A DNA stretch of 64,000 nt, from contig NZ_FOFU01000006.1 in NCBI RefSeq assembly GCF_900111035.1, positions 116,680 to 180,679 of the forward strand, written 5' to 3'. The position numbers were made by a program, and so were the translations under genes. The stretch comes from Treponema bryantii (lineage in GTDB: Bacteria; Spirochaetota; Spirochaetia; Treponematales; Treponemataceae). This document shows, piece after piece, positions 54,971 to 63,533 of the stretch (the stretch's first letter is position 1; the number at the start of each line of letters is the position of its first letter). Under the pieces are notes generated by a model. It did no database searches. It saw only the letters and a list, made by a program, of their open reading frames with translations, and had not been told where the DNA came from.

Positions 54971-55360
54971 ATGAGTAAAGAACTTTTTGAAAAATTTAAC
55001 AGCGGCTGTCTGCGTTTGCCGAACGGTGAAATTGATTTCAGTAAAATCAACTGGAACAAGCATCCGACTTTTGAAGGTGTTGAGCTTAAGCACATTATTA
55101 CTGCAAAGGATACGGGTGGGGACTTCAGTTATCATCTGGTTAGAATTGCGCCAAATAAAAGCATTAAGAATCATATTCACGAAACTCAGCACGAAACTCA
55201 CGAGGTTATTGCGGGTTACGGTGAGTGTGTAAATAACGGGAAGAGTCTTGGTTATGAGCCTGGTGTAATTTCGATTATGCCTGCGAAGGTGCCACACGAA
55301 GTTAATGCCGGTCCGGAAGGTCTTTATCTTTTTGCGAAGTTTTTCCCGGCTTTGTGCTAG
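54971..55360 (+). CDS. Single-domain cupin protein
   Basis: A 129-residue cupin-2 fold protein with the metal-binding motif HIHETQHETHEVI and the second motif around VPHEVNAG. Cupins of this size bind Zn, Fe or Mn and serve as isomerases, dioxygenases or sensors; the role is not predictable here. AAGAGG lies just before the ATG. The last 59 bases overlap, on the opposite strand, the 3' end of the AraC-type gene, which itself has a cupin N-terminus. Confidence 0.85.
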   Translation: MSKELFEKFNSGCLRLPNGEIDFSKINWNKHPTFEGVELKHIITAKDTGGDFSYHLVRIAPNKSIKNHIHETQHETHEVIAGYGECVNNGKSLGYEPGVISIMPAKVPHEVNAGPEGLYLFAKFFPALC

Positions 55361-55988
55361 TATTTTCTGATGGGCTTGAAGCTTCCTTGTACTCTTTGGG
55401 AGTCATACCCACAATTTTTTGAAAGCATCTGTCGAGGTGACTTTGATCGCAAAAGCCTGCATCATAAGTTACCTCGCAGACGCTTTTTTCTTCTTCCAGC
55501 AGCTTCTGTGCTTTACGCACCTTGCACTGAATCTGAAACTGATGTGGTGTAAGACCGTATAGCTTTTTGAATTTCCTGATTAAATGAAACGGACTGATAT
55601 TTGTGTCCTGAGCCATTTCTTCAATGAGATAAAGATTTTCCGGCTGATCTAGGATTGAATCTTTGAGTTCGATGAGAGGGGCGTCTGATTTATCGTCTGG
55701 GTCAGTTTGTGCCTGGGCTGGGACGCGCACGCAGGTAACCAGCATCGAATAGCCTTTGTCATCAACGGGCTTAATCTCATGAAGAACATCCGGCGGAATC
55801 TGAAACTCATCTCCTTCGCAAAAAACTTTTGAAGCTCCATTCATTACAATGCAAACTTTGCCCGCCTCAACAATTCCCAGAGTGAGGTGCTCGGCATGAG
55901 TGTGGGGCGGATAAGTCTTTGTCCAGTTTTTATAATGAACACATTCAATGTCATCATTTTTTTTGCGGTAAGAGATTTCGTTCATCAT
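55302..55988 (-). CDS. AraC-family regulator with N-terminal cupin domain
   Basis: A 228-residue transcription factor. The N-terminal cupin (about 10-80) has PPHTHAEHLTLG and IPPDVLHEIKP. The C-terminal AraC domain (about 115-205) has two helix-turn-helices, LIEEMAQDTNISPFHLIRKF and VCEVTYDAGFCDQSHLDRCF, then GMTPKEYKE. A Ser/Lys-rich tail overlaps the cupin gene on the other strand by 59 bases. Its ATG overlaps the TGA of the upstream radical-SAM gene (ATGA), so it is translated as part of the AmmeMemoRadiSam operon and may control it. Confidence 0.9.
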   Translation of the reverse strand: MMNEISYRKKNDDIECVHYKNWTKTYPPHTHAEHLTLGIVEAGKVCIVMNGASKVFCEGDEFQIPPDVLHEIKPVDDKGYSMLVTCVRVPAQAQTDPDDKSDAPLIELKDSILDQPENLYLIEEMAQDTNISPFHLIRKFKKLYGLTPHQFQIQCKVRKAQKLLEEEKSVCEVTYDAGFCDQSHLDRCFQKIVGMTPKEYKEASSPSENTSTKPGKTSQKDKDLPDRH

Positions 55989-56833
55989 ATATTCCCCGGG
56001 AAAACAAATTCGAGATTTTCTTTTGCGACTTCGACGAGGCGCATTATTGTGTTGACTGGTGTGGGCTCGCGGTCTGTGAGTTTGAAGGTCGGGAAAAATC
56101 TTGTGATATGAAGAGGGATTTTTTTATTCAGCTGATTTTCGAGTTGAGCGACCCAGGCGGAGAGTTCGCGCATTTCTTCTTCGCTGTCGTTTTCATCAGG
56201 GATGATTAGTGTTGTGAGTTCTACGTGGCAGGAAGCGGTGGCTGACTGGATAAAATCCTTTACCATTTGAAAATCACCGTCGAGAAAATCTTTGTAAAAG
56301 CTGGTGGTAAATGTCTTGAGGTCGATGTTCATTGCGTCGATGTATGGGGAGATTTCGTTGAGGACTTTGAGCGTTGCAGTTCCGTTTGTTACAAGGACAT
56401 TTTGCATGCCCGCTTCATTTGAACGCTTTGCTGTGTCGCGAATAAACTCGTAGCCTATGAGGGGTTCGTTGTAAGTGAAGGCTAGACCTATGTTTCCGCG
56501 GGGGCGGAGGTCTGAAGCTATCTTCACAATTTCTTCAGGCGCATAATATTCCGCTTTGTCTTTATATTCAAAGGCTTTCTGCGACCAGGAAATACTGTAG
56601 TTCTGACAGAAAGGACAGCGAAGATTACAGCCGTATGAGCCAAGAGACAAAATCTGCGAACCTGGATGAAACATTTTGAGAGGCTTTTTTTCTATCGGAT
56701 CAAGAGCAATGGATGTGAGTCTGCCATAATTAGCGGCAACAATTTTTCCATCACGACAGGTACGTGCACCACAAAATCCTGTTGAGCCTTCTTCAATTTT
56801 ACACTGCCTGAAGCATACATCACAAATTGCCAT
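55985..56833 (-). CDS. amrS: AmmeMemoRadiSam system radical SAM enzyme
   Basis: A 282-residue protein of the AmrS family. The N-terminal cysteine motif CDVCFRQC with GFCGAR precedes the radical-SAM cluster motif CNLRCPFCQN, then TYNEPL and a C-terminal HITRFFPTFK. It should bind a [4Fe-4S] cluster and S-adenosylmethionine. The reaction of this widespread three-part system is not established to my knowledge. It lies 17 bases after a gene fusing the other two components, and its stop overlaps the AraC-type gene start. GGAG lies 8 bases before the ATG. Confidence 0.92.
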   Translation of the reverse strand: MAICDVCFRQCKIEEGSTGFCGARTCRDGKIVAANYGRLTSIALDPIEKKPLKMFHPGSQILSLGSYGCNLRCPFCQNYSISWSQKAFEYKDKAEYYAPEEIVKIASDLRPRGNIGLAFTYNEPLIGYEFIRDTAKRSNEAGMQNVLVTNGTATLKVLNEISPYIDAMNIDLKTFTTSFYKDFLDGDFQMVKDFIQSATASCHVELTTLIIPDENDSEEEMRELSAWVAQLENQLNKKIPLHITRFFPTFKLTDREPTPVNTIMRLVEVAKENLEFVFPGNI

Positions 56834-56850
56834 ATTTACTGCTCCGTGCG

Positions 56851-58236
56851 CTAATAGTGGCGCACAACCTCAAAGCGGAATAAATCAACTTTCTCGTCAG
56901 GAGCAATACCTCCTTTTCGTCTTGCAATTGAAATCTGCTGTTCAACAGTATCAACACCATCGAGGTCAGGAAGTAAAAGACCGCGCTTGTAACCGCTCTG
57001 AACAATTACGCCATATTTTTTTACGTCGAGCTCTGCCGGTGAACTGATTTTTTCAGCTTCGCCTAATACATCAACATTTATATCAAGATATTTTAATTCA
57101 TCTTCTGTAACAGGCTGGAAGCGTGGATCTTTTGAAACTGCGCTAACAGCGTTTTGAATTATCTCCTGCGCGAGATTTTCTTGTGTAGAAGCGATAGTGC
57201 CGATGCAGCCACGTAGGGCTCCAAACTTGTGGATGGAAACAAAAGCACCTGCACGGACATTCAAAAGCTCCGGAACCACATCATCCGGCAGCGGCATCAC
57301 ATCTCCATTCTTCACAAAATATTCCGCCGAGGCCCGGGCCAGCTTCACATACGCATCAGACTTCTGGCTTTTTTCCACCAGTTCATTTTCAACCAGCTTT
57401 AATCTCGCATCAAGAAAATGCCTGTCTTCATCATCACTCTTTGGAATAAATGAACAGATTCCATAACCAACGCCAGTTACATCCTCGTGAGAATATTGAG
57501 TTGCTTCAACAGCACGACCATCCAGCGCGCCCGCCATAATCACAAATGACTTATGTCCGCACTCCGCCGCCTTCTCGCAGAAGTTTTCCTCAAAATCAAA
57601 AAGCTCTCCAAAGCGGCCGCCCGAACAAACCTCCATAATACGCTTATCATAAACAGGTCCTTCTTCTGCAAAACCGTAAGGTCCGTAATCCTGCAGCTTA
57701 TGAGACAAATCACCGCTCGCAACATAAACAACACGGCGCCCCAGCGACTCAACCGCATCCTTAATCATCATGCCATATTCATAATGCTTCAAAAGGTCGT
57801 AGCCCGAAAGCCCCATGCGCACGAGTTTAAAATCCTTATATTTTTTCGTAATAAACCAGAGAGGAACCATTGTACCGTGATCAAGCTCCGGCCGTTTTTC
57901 GCCAAGAGTGCCGGCAGGGAAGTGCGATGCCTCGGCTCTCGCGTTCAGCAGATTCACTAGCTCTTCATCATAATCAACATCAAATTTTACCTGAGGCGCG
58001 CCAAAATCAACGAAGGACCCTTTAGCCCCAGCCCCCGGCGAAATATGAAAATAATCAGAATACATTATGCTGTGAGGACTCGAAATAATAATGGTCTCAG
58101 GCTTAAGAGCTGCAATTTCATCAGCAACTTTCTCATAAGCCTTAATCGTTTTCTCAACCTGATTTTCACTTCCCCGACCAACCTCAGGCACAATCATCGG
58201 TGGATGCGGTACCATAAACGCAGCAATAATCGACAT
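56851..58236 (-). CDS. AmmeMemoRadiSam proteins B and A fused (MEMO1/LigB-like + AMMECR1)
   Basis: A 461-residue two-domain protein. Residues 1 to about 265 have the LigB/MEMO fold with conserved histidines His11 (PHPPMIVPEVG), His55 (SSPHSIMYSDYF) and His120 (LDHGTMVPLWF), and ASGDLSH. These sites bind metal in relatives. Residues about 290-461 are AMMECR1, with GAFVSIHKFGALRGCIGTI carrying the invariant Cys and DPRFQPV. Both human homologues, MEMO1 and AMMECR1, are of uncertain biochemical function. AGGAGG lies 4 bases before the ATG. The radical-SAM component and an AraC regulator follow, giving the whole system in one operon. Confidence 0.92.
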   Translation of the reverse strand: MSIIAAFMVPHPPMIVPEVGRGSENQVEKTIKAYEKVADEIAALKPETIIISSPHSIMYSDYFHISPGAGAKGSFVDFGAPQVKFDVDYDEELVNLLNARAEASHFPAGTLGEKRPELDHGTMVPLWFITKKYKDFKLVRMGLSGYDLLKHYEYGMMIKDAVESLGRRVVYVASGDLSHKLQDYGPYGFAEEGPVYDKRIMEVCSGGRFGELFDFEENFCEKAAECGHKSFVIMAGALDGRAVEATQYSHEDVTGVGYGICSFIPKSDDEDRHFLDARLKLVENELVEKSQKSDAYVKLARASAEYFVKNGDVMPLPDDVVPELLNVRAGAFVSIHKFGALRGCIGTIASTQENLAQEIIQNAVSAVSKDPRFQPVTEDELKYLDINVDVLGEAEKISSPAELDVKKYGVIVQSGYKRGLLLPDLDGVDTVEQQISIARRKGGIAPDEKVDLFRFEVVRHY

Positions 58237-58310
58237 GTGTGGCCTCCTGATTTTCTTAATTACAAACTGTTTTATATTATCATACCATGAAATTTCAATT
58301 TTAGAAAAAA

Positions 58311-58568
58311 ACTCTATTCGTTCAAAGATTCATGTTATTCGCGGACAGCAGGTGATTTACATGCTCATGACCGTTCTCAAAGGTAACCTTGCCGTTACCC
58401 AAAGTAAAATGCTTATTTGAAGCATTTTCTTCCAAGGTCAGATTTTTGATTATTGATAACACAATAATTTATCACATCGGAGCATCACTAAAAGACTTAG
58501 GTAAAAAATGTTTTTGTTTTGATGTCTTGGATGCTGCTTTTATTCCAATGATTTTGAAAAATCTATAA
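58311..58568 (+). pseudogene. Decayed ORF6N-domain gene
   Basis: Remains of an ORF6N-type DNA-binding protein with an HKD-like C-terminus are readable in pieces. They are KIHVIRGQQV (the ORF6N start, near 58330), then MLMTVLKGNLAVTQSKMLI, a one-base frameshift at the TGA near 58419, EAFSS, then RFLIIDNTIIYHIGASLKDL and GKKCFCFDVLDA to a TAA at 58566. Intact relatives are around 300 residues, so most of the gene is deleted. These genes are common on mobile and phage-derived DNA. Confidence 0.75.
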
Positions 58569-58605
58569 AAAAACGCCAGCCCCAACCGAAGTCAGAACTG
58601 GCGTT
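58568..58605 (-). terminator. Rho-independent terminator downstream of carB
   Basis: On the minus strand AACGCCAG and CTGGCGTT pair around an 18-base loop and run into TTTTTTT. It lies 125 bases past the carB stop, beyond a palindromic element. Confidence 0.8.
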
Positions 58606-58612
58606 CATCGTC

Positions 58613-58714
58613 ACCCTGAACCCTTCACAGCATAGCTGTTCGGAGACTCGCTAAAAACAGTCCACTGGACTGTTTTTGCCCTGCCTTGCAGGGCCGCTCC
58701 CTATGTTTCAGGGT
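58613..58714. repeat. Nested palindromic element between carB and its terminator
   Basis: Outer arms ACCCTGAA (58613-58620) and TTCAGGGT (58707-58714) enclose three hairpins: CAGC-ATA-GCTG (58628-58638), AAAAACAGTCCA-C-TGGACTGTTTTT (58653-58677) and GCCCTGC-CTT-GCAGGGC (58678-58694). It looks like a small non-coding repeat of REP/MITE type. No second copy is in the window. Confidence 0.65.
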
Positions 58715-58729
58715 CTATGACAGGTTTTA

Positions 58730-61700
58730 TTATTTAATCAAGCTGTGATATTCCTGTAGGCTCTTAACTCCACCTTCACCACCATTTCCGTTCTTTACAG
58801 ACTCAATACCCTTAACCGCTGCAAGCGCTCCGGCAATTGTTGTGATGTAAGAAACCTTGTACTTCAAACAAGCCTTGCGGATTGTCTTGCGGTCTTCGGC
58901 GTAGTTGCGCTTTGCTTTTGGTGTGTTGATTACCAGGCAAACTTCCTTGTTCATAATCATATCTACTACGTCTGGGCGGCCGGCACCAATCTTGTTTACA
59001 ACATCGCACTTGATTCCGTTTGCGTTGTAGAAGTCTGCTGTGCCCTGGGTTCCAACCAGTGTGAAGCCCAGATTCTTCAAAGTCTTTCCAATTTCGAGAA
59101 CCTGATCCTTCTGGCCTTCTTTGTTGCTGAGGGAAATAAGAACCTTCTTGTTTTCCCAGGCAGCTGGTGCATGTGGCAATTCTGAACCGGCAGCTTCCTG
59201 TGATTTATAGAATGCCAGTGGGAAGTTTTCAGCAAGACCAAGAACTTCACCAGTAGAACGCATTTCTGGTCCAAGGATTGGATCAACTCCAGGGAAGCGA
59301 GCCCAAGGAAGAACTGCTTCTTTTGCTCCGTAGTAAGGAATCTTCTTGTCTTTGAGGCCGAGTGATTCGAGTGATTCACCAAGCATCATACGAGTTGCAA
59401 GGCGGGCCATCTGTGTGTCACAAACCTTTGATACGAGAGGAACTGTACGAGAAGCACGTGGGTTAGCTTCGATTACATAAACCTTTCCGTTTTCAATTGC
59501 GTACTGCATGTTCATCAAACCGCAAACGTGGAGGCTTTCTGCAATCTTCTTTGTATATTCTTTGATTGTCTTGAGGTTATCAGCTGGAACAGAAACCGGT
59601 GGAATTACACAAGCTGAGTCACCAGAGTGAATACCTGCAAGCTCAACGTGTTCCATTACAGCAGGGATATAAACGTGTGTGCTGTCTGCCAAAGCGTCGG
59701 CCTCACATTCAAGAGCGTTCTTAAGGAAGCGGTCAATCAAAAGTGGGCGGTCAGGAGTTACACCAACTGCCTTTTCAACGTATTCCTTCAAAGTTGCTTC
59801 ATCATAGATAACTTCCATTCCGCGTCCACCAAGAACGAATGAAGGACGAATCATGATTGGGTAGCCGATCTTATCAGCGCAAGCCTTAGCTTCAGCAAAG
59901 TCAATTGCCATTCCGCTTTCCGGCATTGGGATTTCAAGCTTTTCCATCATATGACGGAAGAGGTCGCGGTCTTCGGCGATGTCGATAGAGTCGATGCTTG
60001 TTCCCAAGATGTTTACGCCGTTCTCCTGAAGCTCGCGTGCAATATTAAGAGGAGTCTGTCCACCAAACTGTACGATAACTCCGAATGGCTTTTCCTTCTC
60101 GTAAATCTGAAGAACGTCTTCTGTTGTAACCGGTTCGAAGTAAAGTTTATCAGAAGTATCATAGTCAGTTGAAACAGTTTCTGGGTTACAGTTTACGATG
60201 ATTGTTTCATAACCAAGTTCCTTGAGCTGCATAGCCGCATGACAGCAGCAGTAGTCAAACTCAATACCCTGACCAATTCTGTTAGGACCACCGCCCAAAA
60301 TCATAATCTTCTTCTTGTTGTCTGTAGCAACAGAAGTGTCTTTTTCTGCATTATAAGTTGAGTAGTAGTAGCAGGCATTTTCAACACCGCTTACAGGAAC
60401 GCGGAGCCATGCTTCCTTAATACCAAGCTCGTTGCGTCTCTTGCGGATATCTTTTTCAGCAACCTTCAAAATCTTTGAAAGGTACTTGTCGCTGAAGCCG
60501 TCTTTCTTAGCCTGAATAAGAAGCTTGTCTTCTGGAACGCGTCCAGGGTTCTTAAGCATTTCCTCTTCCAAATCAACAAGCTCTTTCATCTGCTGGAGGA
60601 AGAACTCTTTAACGTATGTAATTTCAGAAAGCTTAGAAAGTGGAACACCCTTACGGATTGCTTCGTAAAGCTGGAAGTAGCGCTCGCTGCTCTGTACCTT
60701 AAGCATTTCGCAAAGTTCATCAGCACTCTTCTTATTAAAATCTTTAGCAAAACCAAGACCGCTGCGTCCATTTTCCAAACCACGAATAGCCTTCTGGAAA
60801 GTTTCCTTAAAGTTCTTACCGATGGCCATAACTTCACCAACGGCCTTCATAGAAGTACCAAGTTCATCTTTTGTACCACGGAACTTTTCAAAAGCCCAGC
60901 GTGCAAACTTAAGAACAACGTAATCTCCATCAGGAGCACCGCCCAAAGTATATTTTTCAAGAGTACCATCACGCCAGTAAGGAATTTCGTCGAGTGTGAG
61001 TCCAGAAGCAAGTTTTGCAGAAATCAGCGCGATAGGGAAACCAGTAGCCTTAGAAGCCAAAGCAGAAGAACGAGAAGTACGTGGGTTAATTTCAATAATA
61101 ACAACACGGCCAGTCTTAGGATTGTGAGCAAACTGAACGTTTGTACCACCGATTACACCGATGTTTTCAACAATCTTAAATGCCATTTCCTGGAGCTTCT
61201 TTTCCAGGTCCTTATCAATAGTCATAAATGGAGCGGCACAGAAAGAGTCACCAGTGTGAACACCAACCGCATCAATATTTTCAATAGTACAGATTGCAAC
61301 CATCTGATTCTTAGAGTCGCGAACAACTTCAACTTCAAGCTCTTCCCAACCAAGAATAGACTCTTCAATCAAACACTGGTGAGTCATAGAAAGATCCAGA
61401 CCGTTAGCAACAATAGTGCGCAGCTCTTCAACATTGTAGCAGAAACCGCCACCCTGACCGCCCATTGTATAAGCAGGTCTAACTACAAGAGGGAAGCCGA
61501 TTTCTTCAGCAATCTTTTCAGCACCTTCAACAGTGTGGCAGATTCCAGAGCGAGGAGTGTCGATTCCAAGCGACTTCATAGTCTCTTTGAAAATCTCACG
61601 GTCCTCACCACGCTCAATAGCATCAAGGTTTACACCAATAACTTTTACACCGTATTTATCAAGAACGCCGGCCTTGTTCAATTCCATAGCCATGTTCAAA

Positions 61701-61981
61701 CCGGTCTGACCACCAAGGTTTGGCAAAAGTGCATCAGGACGTTCCTTTTCAATAATCTGAGAAAGACGCTCAACGTTCAGCGGCTCAATGTAAGTAGCGT
61801 CCGCCATAACCGGGTCAGTCATAATAGTAGCCGGGTTAGAGTTTACAAGTACAATCTTGTAGCCAAGTTCGCGCAAAGCCTTACAAGCCTGAGTTCCCGA
61901 ATAGTCAAACTCACAAGCCTGACCAATAACAATCGGGCCCGAACCAATAATCAAAACCTTTTTGATGTCTTCTCGTTTCAT
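58730..61981 (-). CDS. carB: Carbamoyl-phosphate synthase large subunit
   Basis: A 1083-residue enzyme that makes carbamoyl phosphate from bicarbonate, ATP and ammonia delivered by CarA, for arginine and pyrimidine synthesis. The two homologous ATP-grasp halves are clear. The first starts KKVLIIGSGPIVIGQACEFDYSG and has VRPAYTMGGQGGG; the second starts KKIMILGGGPNRIGQGIEFDY and has IRPSFVLGGRGMEV. An oligomerisation region lies between them. The C-terminal MGS-like allosteric domain (about 945-1083) includes LVGTQGTADFY. Length is normal for the family. TAGGAG precedes the ATG by 9 bases. carA is not in the window. The leader contains a palindromic repeat and a terminator-like hairpin. Confidence 0.98.
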   Translation of the reverse strand: MKREDIKKVLIIGSGPIVIGQACEFDYSGTQACKALRELGYKIVLVNSNPATIMTDPVMADATYIEPLNVERLSQIIEKERPDALLPNLGGQTGLNMAMELNKAGVLDKYGVKVIGVNLDAIERGEDREIFKETMKSLGIDTPRSGICHTVEGAEKIAEEIGFPLVVRPAYTMGGQGGGFCYNVEELRTIVANGLDLSMTHQCLIEESILGWEELEVEVVRDSKNQMVAICTIENIDAVGVHTGDSFCAAPFMTIDKDLEKKLQEMAFKIVENIGVIGGTNVQFAHNPKTGRVVIIEINPRTSRSSALASKATGFPIALISAKLASGLTLDEIPYWRDGTLEKYTLGGAPDGDYVVLKFARWAFEKFRGTKDELGTSMKAVGEVMAIGKNFKETFQKAIRGLENGRSGLGFAKDFNKKSADELCEMLKVQSSERYFQLYEAIRKGVPLSKLSEITYVKEFFLQQMKELVDLEEEMLKNPGRVPEDKLLIQAKKDGFSDKYLSKILKVAEKDIRKRRNELGIKEAWLRVPVSGVENACYYYSTYNAEKDTSVATDNKKKIMILGGGPNRIGQGIEFDYCCCHAAMQLKELGYETIIVNCNPETVSTDYDTSDKLYFEPVTTEDVLQIYEKEKPFGVIVQFGGQTPLNIARELQENGVNILGTSIDSIDIAEDRDLFRHMMEKLEIPMPESGMAIDFAEAKACADKIGYPIMIRPSFVLGGRGMEVIYDEATLKEYVEKAVGVTPDRPLLIDRFLKNALECEADALADSTHVYIPAVMEHVELAGIHSGDSACVIPPVSVPADNLKTIKEYTKKIAESLHVCGLMNMQYAIENGKVYVIEANPRASRTVPLVSKVCDTQMARLATRMMLGESLESLGLKDKKIPYYGAKEAVLPWARFPGVDPILGPEMRSTGEVLGLAENFPLAFYKSQEAAGSELPHAPAAWENKKVLISLSNKEGQKDQVLEIGKTLKNLGFTLVGTQGTADFYNANGIKCDVVNKIGAGRPDVVDMIMNKEVCLVINTPKAKRNYAEDRKTIRKACLKYKVSYITTIAGALAAVKGIESVKNGNGGEGGVKSLQEYHSLIK

Positions 61982-62019
61982 AATCTATTTACTCCTATAA
62001 AATGCAGTTTTAAGTTCCC

Positions 62020-62096
62020 CGTCATTGCGAGCGCAGCGAAGCAATCCATTTTATGGATTGCCACGTCGCTCACTTCGTTCGTTCCTCGCAATGACG
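62020..62096. repeat. 77-bp palindromic GCAATGACG repeat in the carB leader
   Basis: Outer arms CGTCATTGCGAG (62020-62031) and CTCGCAATGACG (62085-62096) and inner arms GCAATCCA and TGGATTGC form a two-part palindrome. It is inserted 38 bases before the carB ATG. The sequence type (CGTCATTGCGAG...GCAATCC) is a repeat known from several bacterial genomes. A half copy is at 45415-45452. Confidence 0.75.
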
Positions 62097-62102
62097 AAGA
62101 CG

Positions 62103-62138
62103 AAAAAAAAGGCGAAATCCTAAAAAGAATTTCGCCTT
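62103..62138 (-). terminator. Terminator-like hairpin in the carB leader, possible attenuator
   Basis: On the minus strand AAGGCGAAAT and ATTTCGCCTT form a 10-base stem with a 10-base loop, continuing into an eight-T run. It points toward carB, whose ATG lies about 120 bases further on. No leftward gene lies between 62138 and the rightward gene at 62342, so it sits in the carB leader or upstream region. No antiterminator was found by eye. Confidence 0.6.
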
Positions 62139-62341
62139 AGAAATCACAAAATAAAAATAGTATGAAATTTATCATTCACCATGAGAATTACAGATTTCAA
62201 ACATGTATCAGTTTTCATACTGAGAGCATATATTATCAAAGTTTTCAAGATTATTCTAGTACTTATATCATTTCAAATAAATTTTCTGTAACTATATTAA
62301 ATTATTTTAATTATATTTAAAAACACTTAGAGGAGTACAAA

Positions 62342-63445
62342 ATGAAAACAACTAAAAAATTTACAGCAGCATTTGCTGCTCTTGCACTGGTTTTTGCACT
62401 TGGTTCTTGTGCAAATGGAACAAACAATGATGAAAATCAAACAGGCAAAGTAGAACTCGAGAGTATTGAAAGAGTATACTCATATGAGTATGAAGGAGAT
62501 TATGGGCTCGATGCAATAATCGAAGCAGATATAACAGATCCACAGGAACTTATAAATTATCTTGTATATAAATTACAAGCCAGTTATGGAACAAAAGAAG
62601 TTGAAAAATCTTTGTCAGTAAAAGCAATTAGAGCTGGTTGTTGTTCAATTACTGCAAATAACGCAGGTAATGCTGGAGGCAAGATTTATGGACGCAATTA
62701 TGATTATCCGGATGATACAGCCATGGTAATTCACACAAGACCAGACAATGGTTATGAATCGGTTTCTACAGCATATCCACATTTTATTGTTGAAACACCT
62801 AACTGGGAGCCAAGTACTAATTTACCAAAAGAGCTTATAGGCTATTGTTTAATTTATGCACCATTAGACGGAATGAATGAAAAAGGCTTCTATATCTCAA
62901 TTCTGGAAGCAGGAGATACTGAAAAAACTGTTCAAACTTCAAAGGGAAAACATGATATTCAGACAACAGTTGCAGTTCGTTATCTCCTGGACAAGGCTGA
63001 TTCTGTAGATAAGGCATTGGAATTACTTAAAACTTTTAATATGCATTCTGTTTTTGGAATTGCTTATCATTTTGCAATGGCAGATACAACTGGAAAATCT
63101 GTAGTTGTTGAGTATATTAATAATGAGATGAAAGTAACTGATACAAAGGTTGTAACAAATCACTATCTTACACCAGATAGCGGAAAGCTAACTCCAGATG
63201 CAAGCAAAAATACAATTCTCCGTTATAATTCAGCTTTTGGGGCAGGAGAGGCAGCAAATTGGGAAATGACACCAGAACAGATTCGCGATGCTTTACAGGC
63301 TGCAAGCTCCGGACAGTATCATCCTGATGGAAGTTATATCACCATTTGGAGTGCGGTATATGAGCCAAATGCTAAAAAGATAACTTACTATTTCCGAGAA
63401 AACTATAATAAATATGCAGAAATTAATTTAGGAAGCAAGAAATAA
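62342..63445 (+). CDS. Lipoprotein Ntn-hydrolase, choloylglycine-hydrolase-like (linear amide C-N hydrolase)
   Basis: A 367-residue lipoprotein (ALGSC, Cys23). The core resembles bile-salt hydrolase, penicillin V acylase and related Ntn-hydrolases: AGCCSITANN (Cys100/Cys101), GRNYDYP (Arg118, Asp121), then VVTNHYLTPD (Asn) and ILRYNSAFG (Arg). The distance from Cys101 to Asp121 fits the family's nucleophile-to-Asp spacing. In relatives the catalytic Cys becomes the N-terminal residue after processing. Here about 77 residues separate the lipid Cys from it, so self-cleavage as in C45-type enzymes would be needed. It would hydrolyse an amide such as a conjugated bile acid or N-acyl amino acid at the cell surface. 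AGAGGAG precedes the ATG. Confidence 0.85.
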   Translation: MKTTKKFTAAFAALALVFALGSCANGTNNDENQTGKVELESIERVYSYEYEGDYGLDAIIEADITDPQELINYLVYKLQASYGTKEVEKSLSVKAIRAGCCSITANNAGNAGGKIYGRNYDYPDDTAMVIHTRPDNGYESVSTAYPHFIVETPNWEPSTNLPKELIGYCLIYAPLDGMNEKGFYISILEAGDTEKTVQTSKGKHDIQTTVAVRYLLDKADSVDKALELLKTFNMHSVFGIAYHFAMADTTGKSVVVEYINNEMKVTDTKVVTNHYLTPDSGKLTPDASKNTILRYNSAFGAGEAANWEMTPEQIRDALQAASSGQYHPDGSYITIWSAVYEPNAKKITYYFRENYNKYAEINLGSKK

Positions 63446-63533
63446 AATTTTCATCTTCAGTTGACAAATCGATAGAAGGTTATAGACAGATATTCTTTTC
63501 AAAAAAAAAGCGTAGATAAATTTAAGCCTAAAG

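Noticed and set aside
61124..62140. Open reading frame of 338 codons on the plus strand
   Set aside because: Antisense to the N-terminal half of carB and running through the palindromic repeat; no recognisable motifs.
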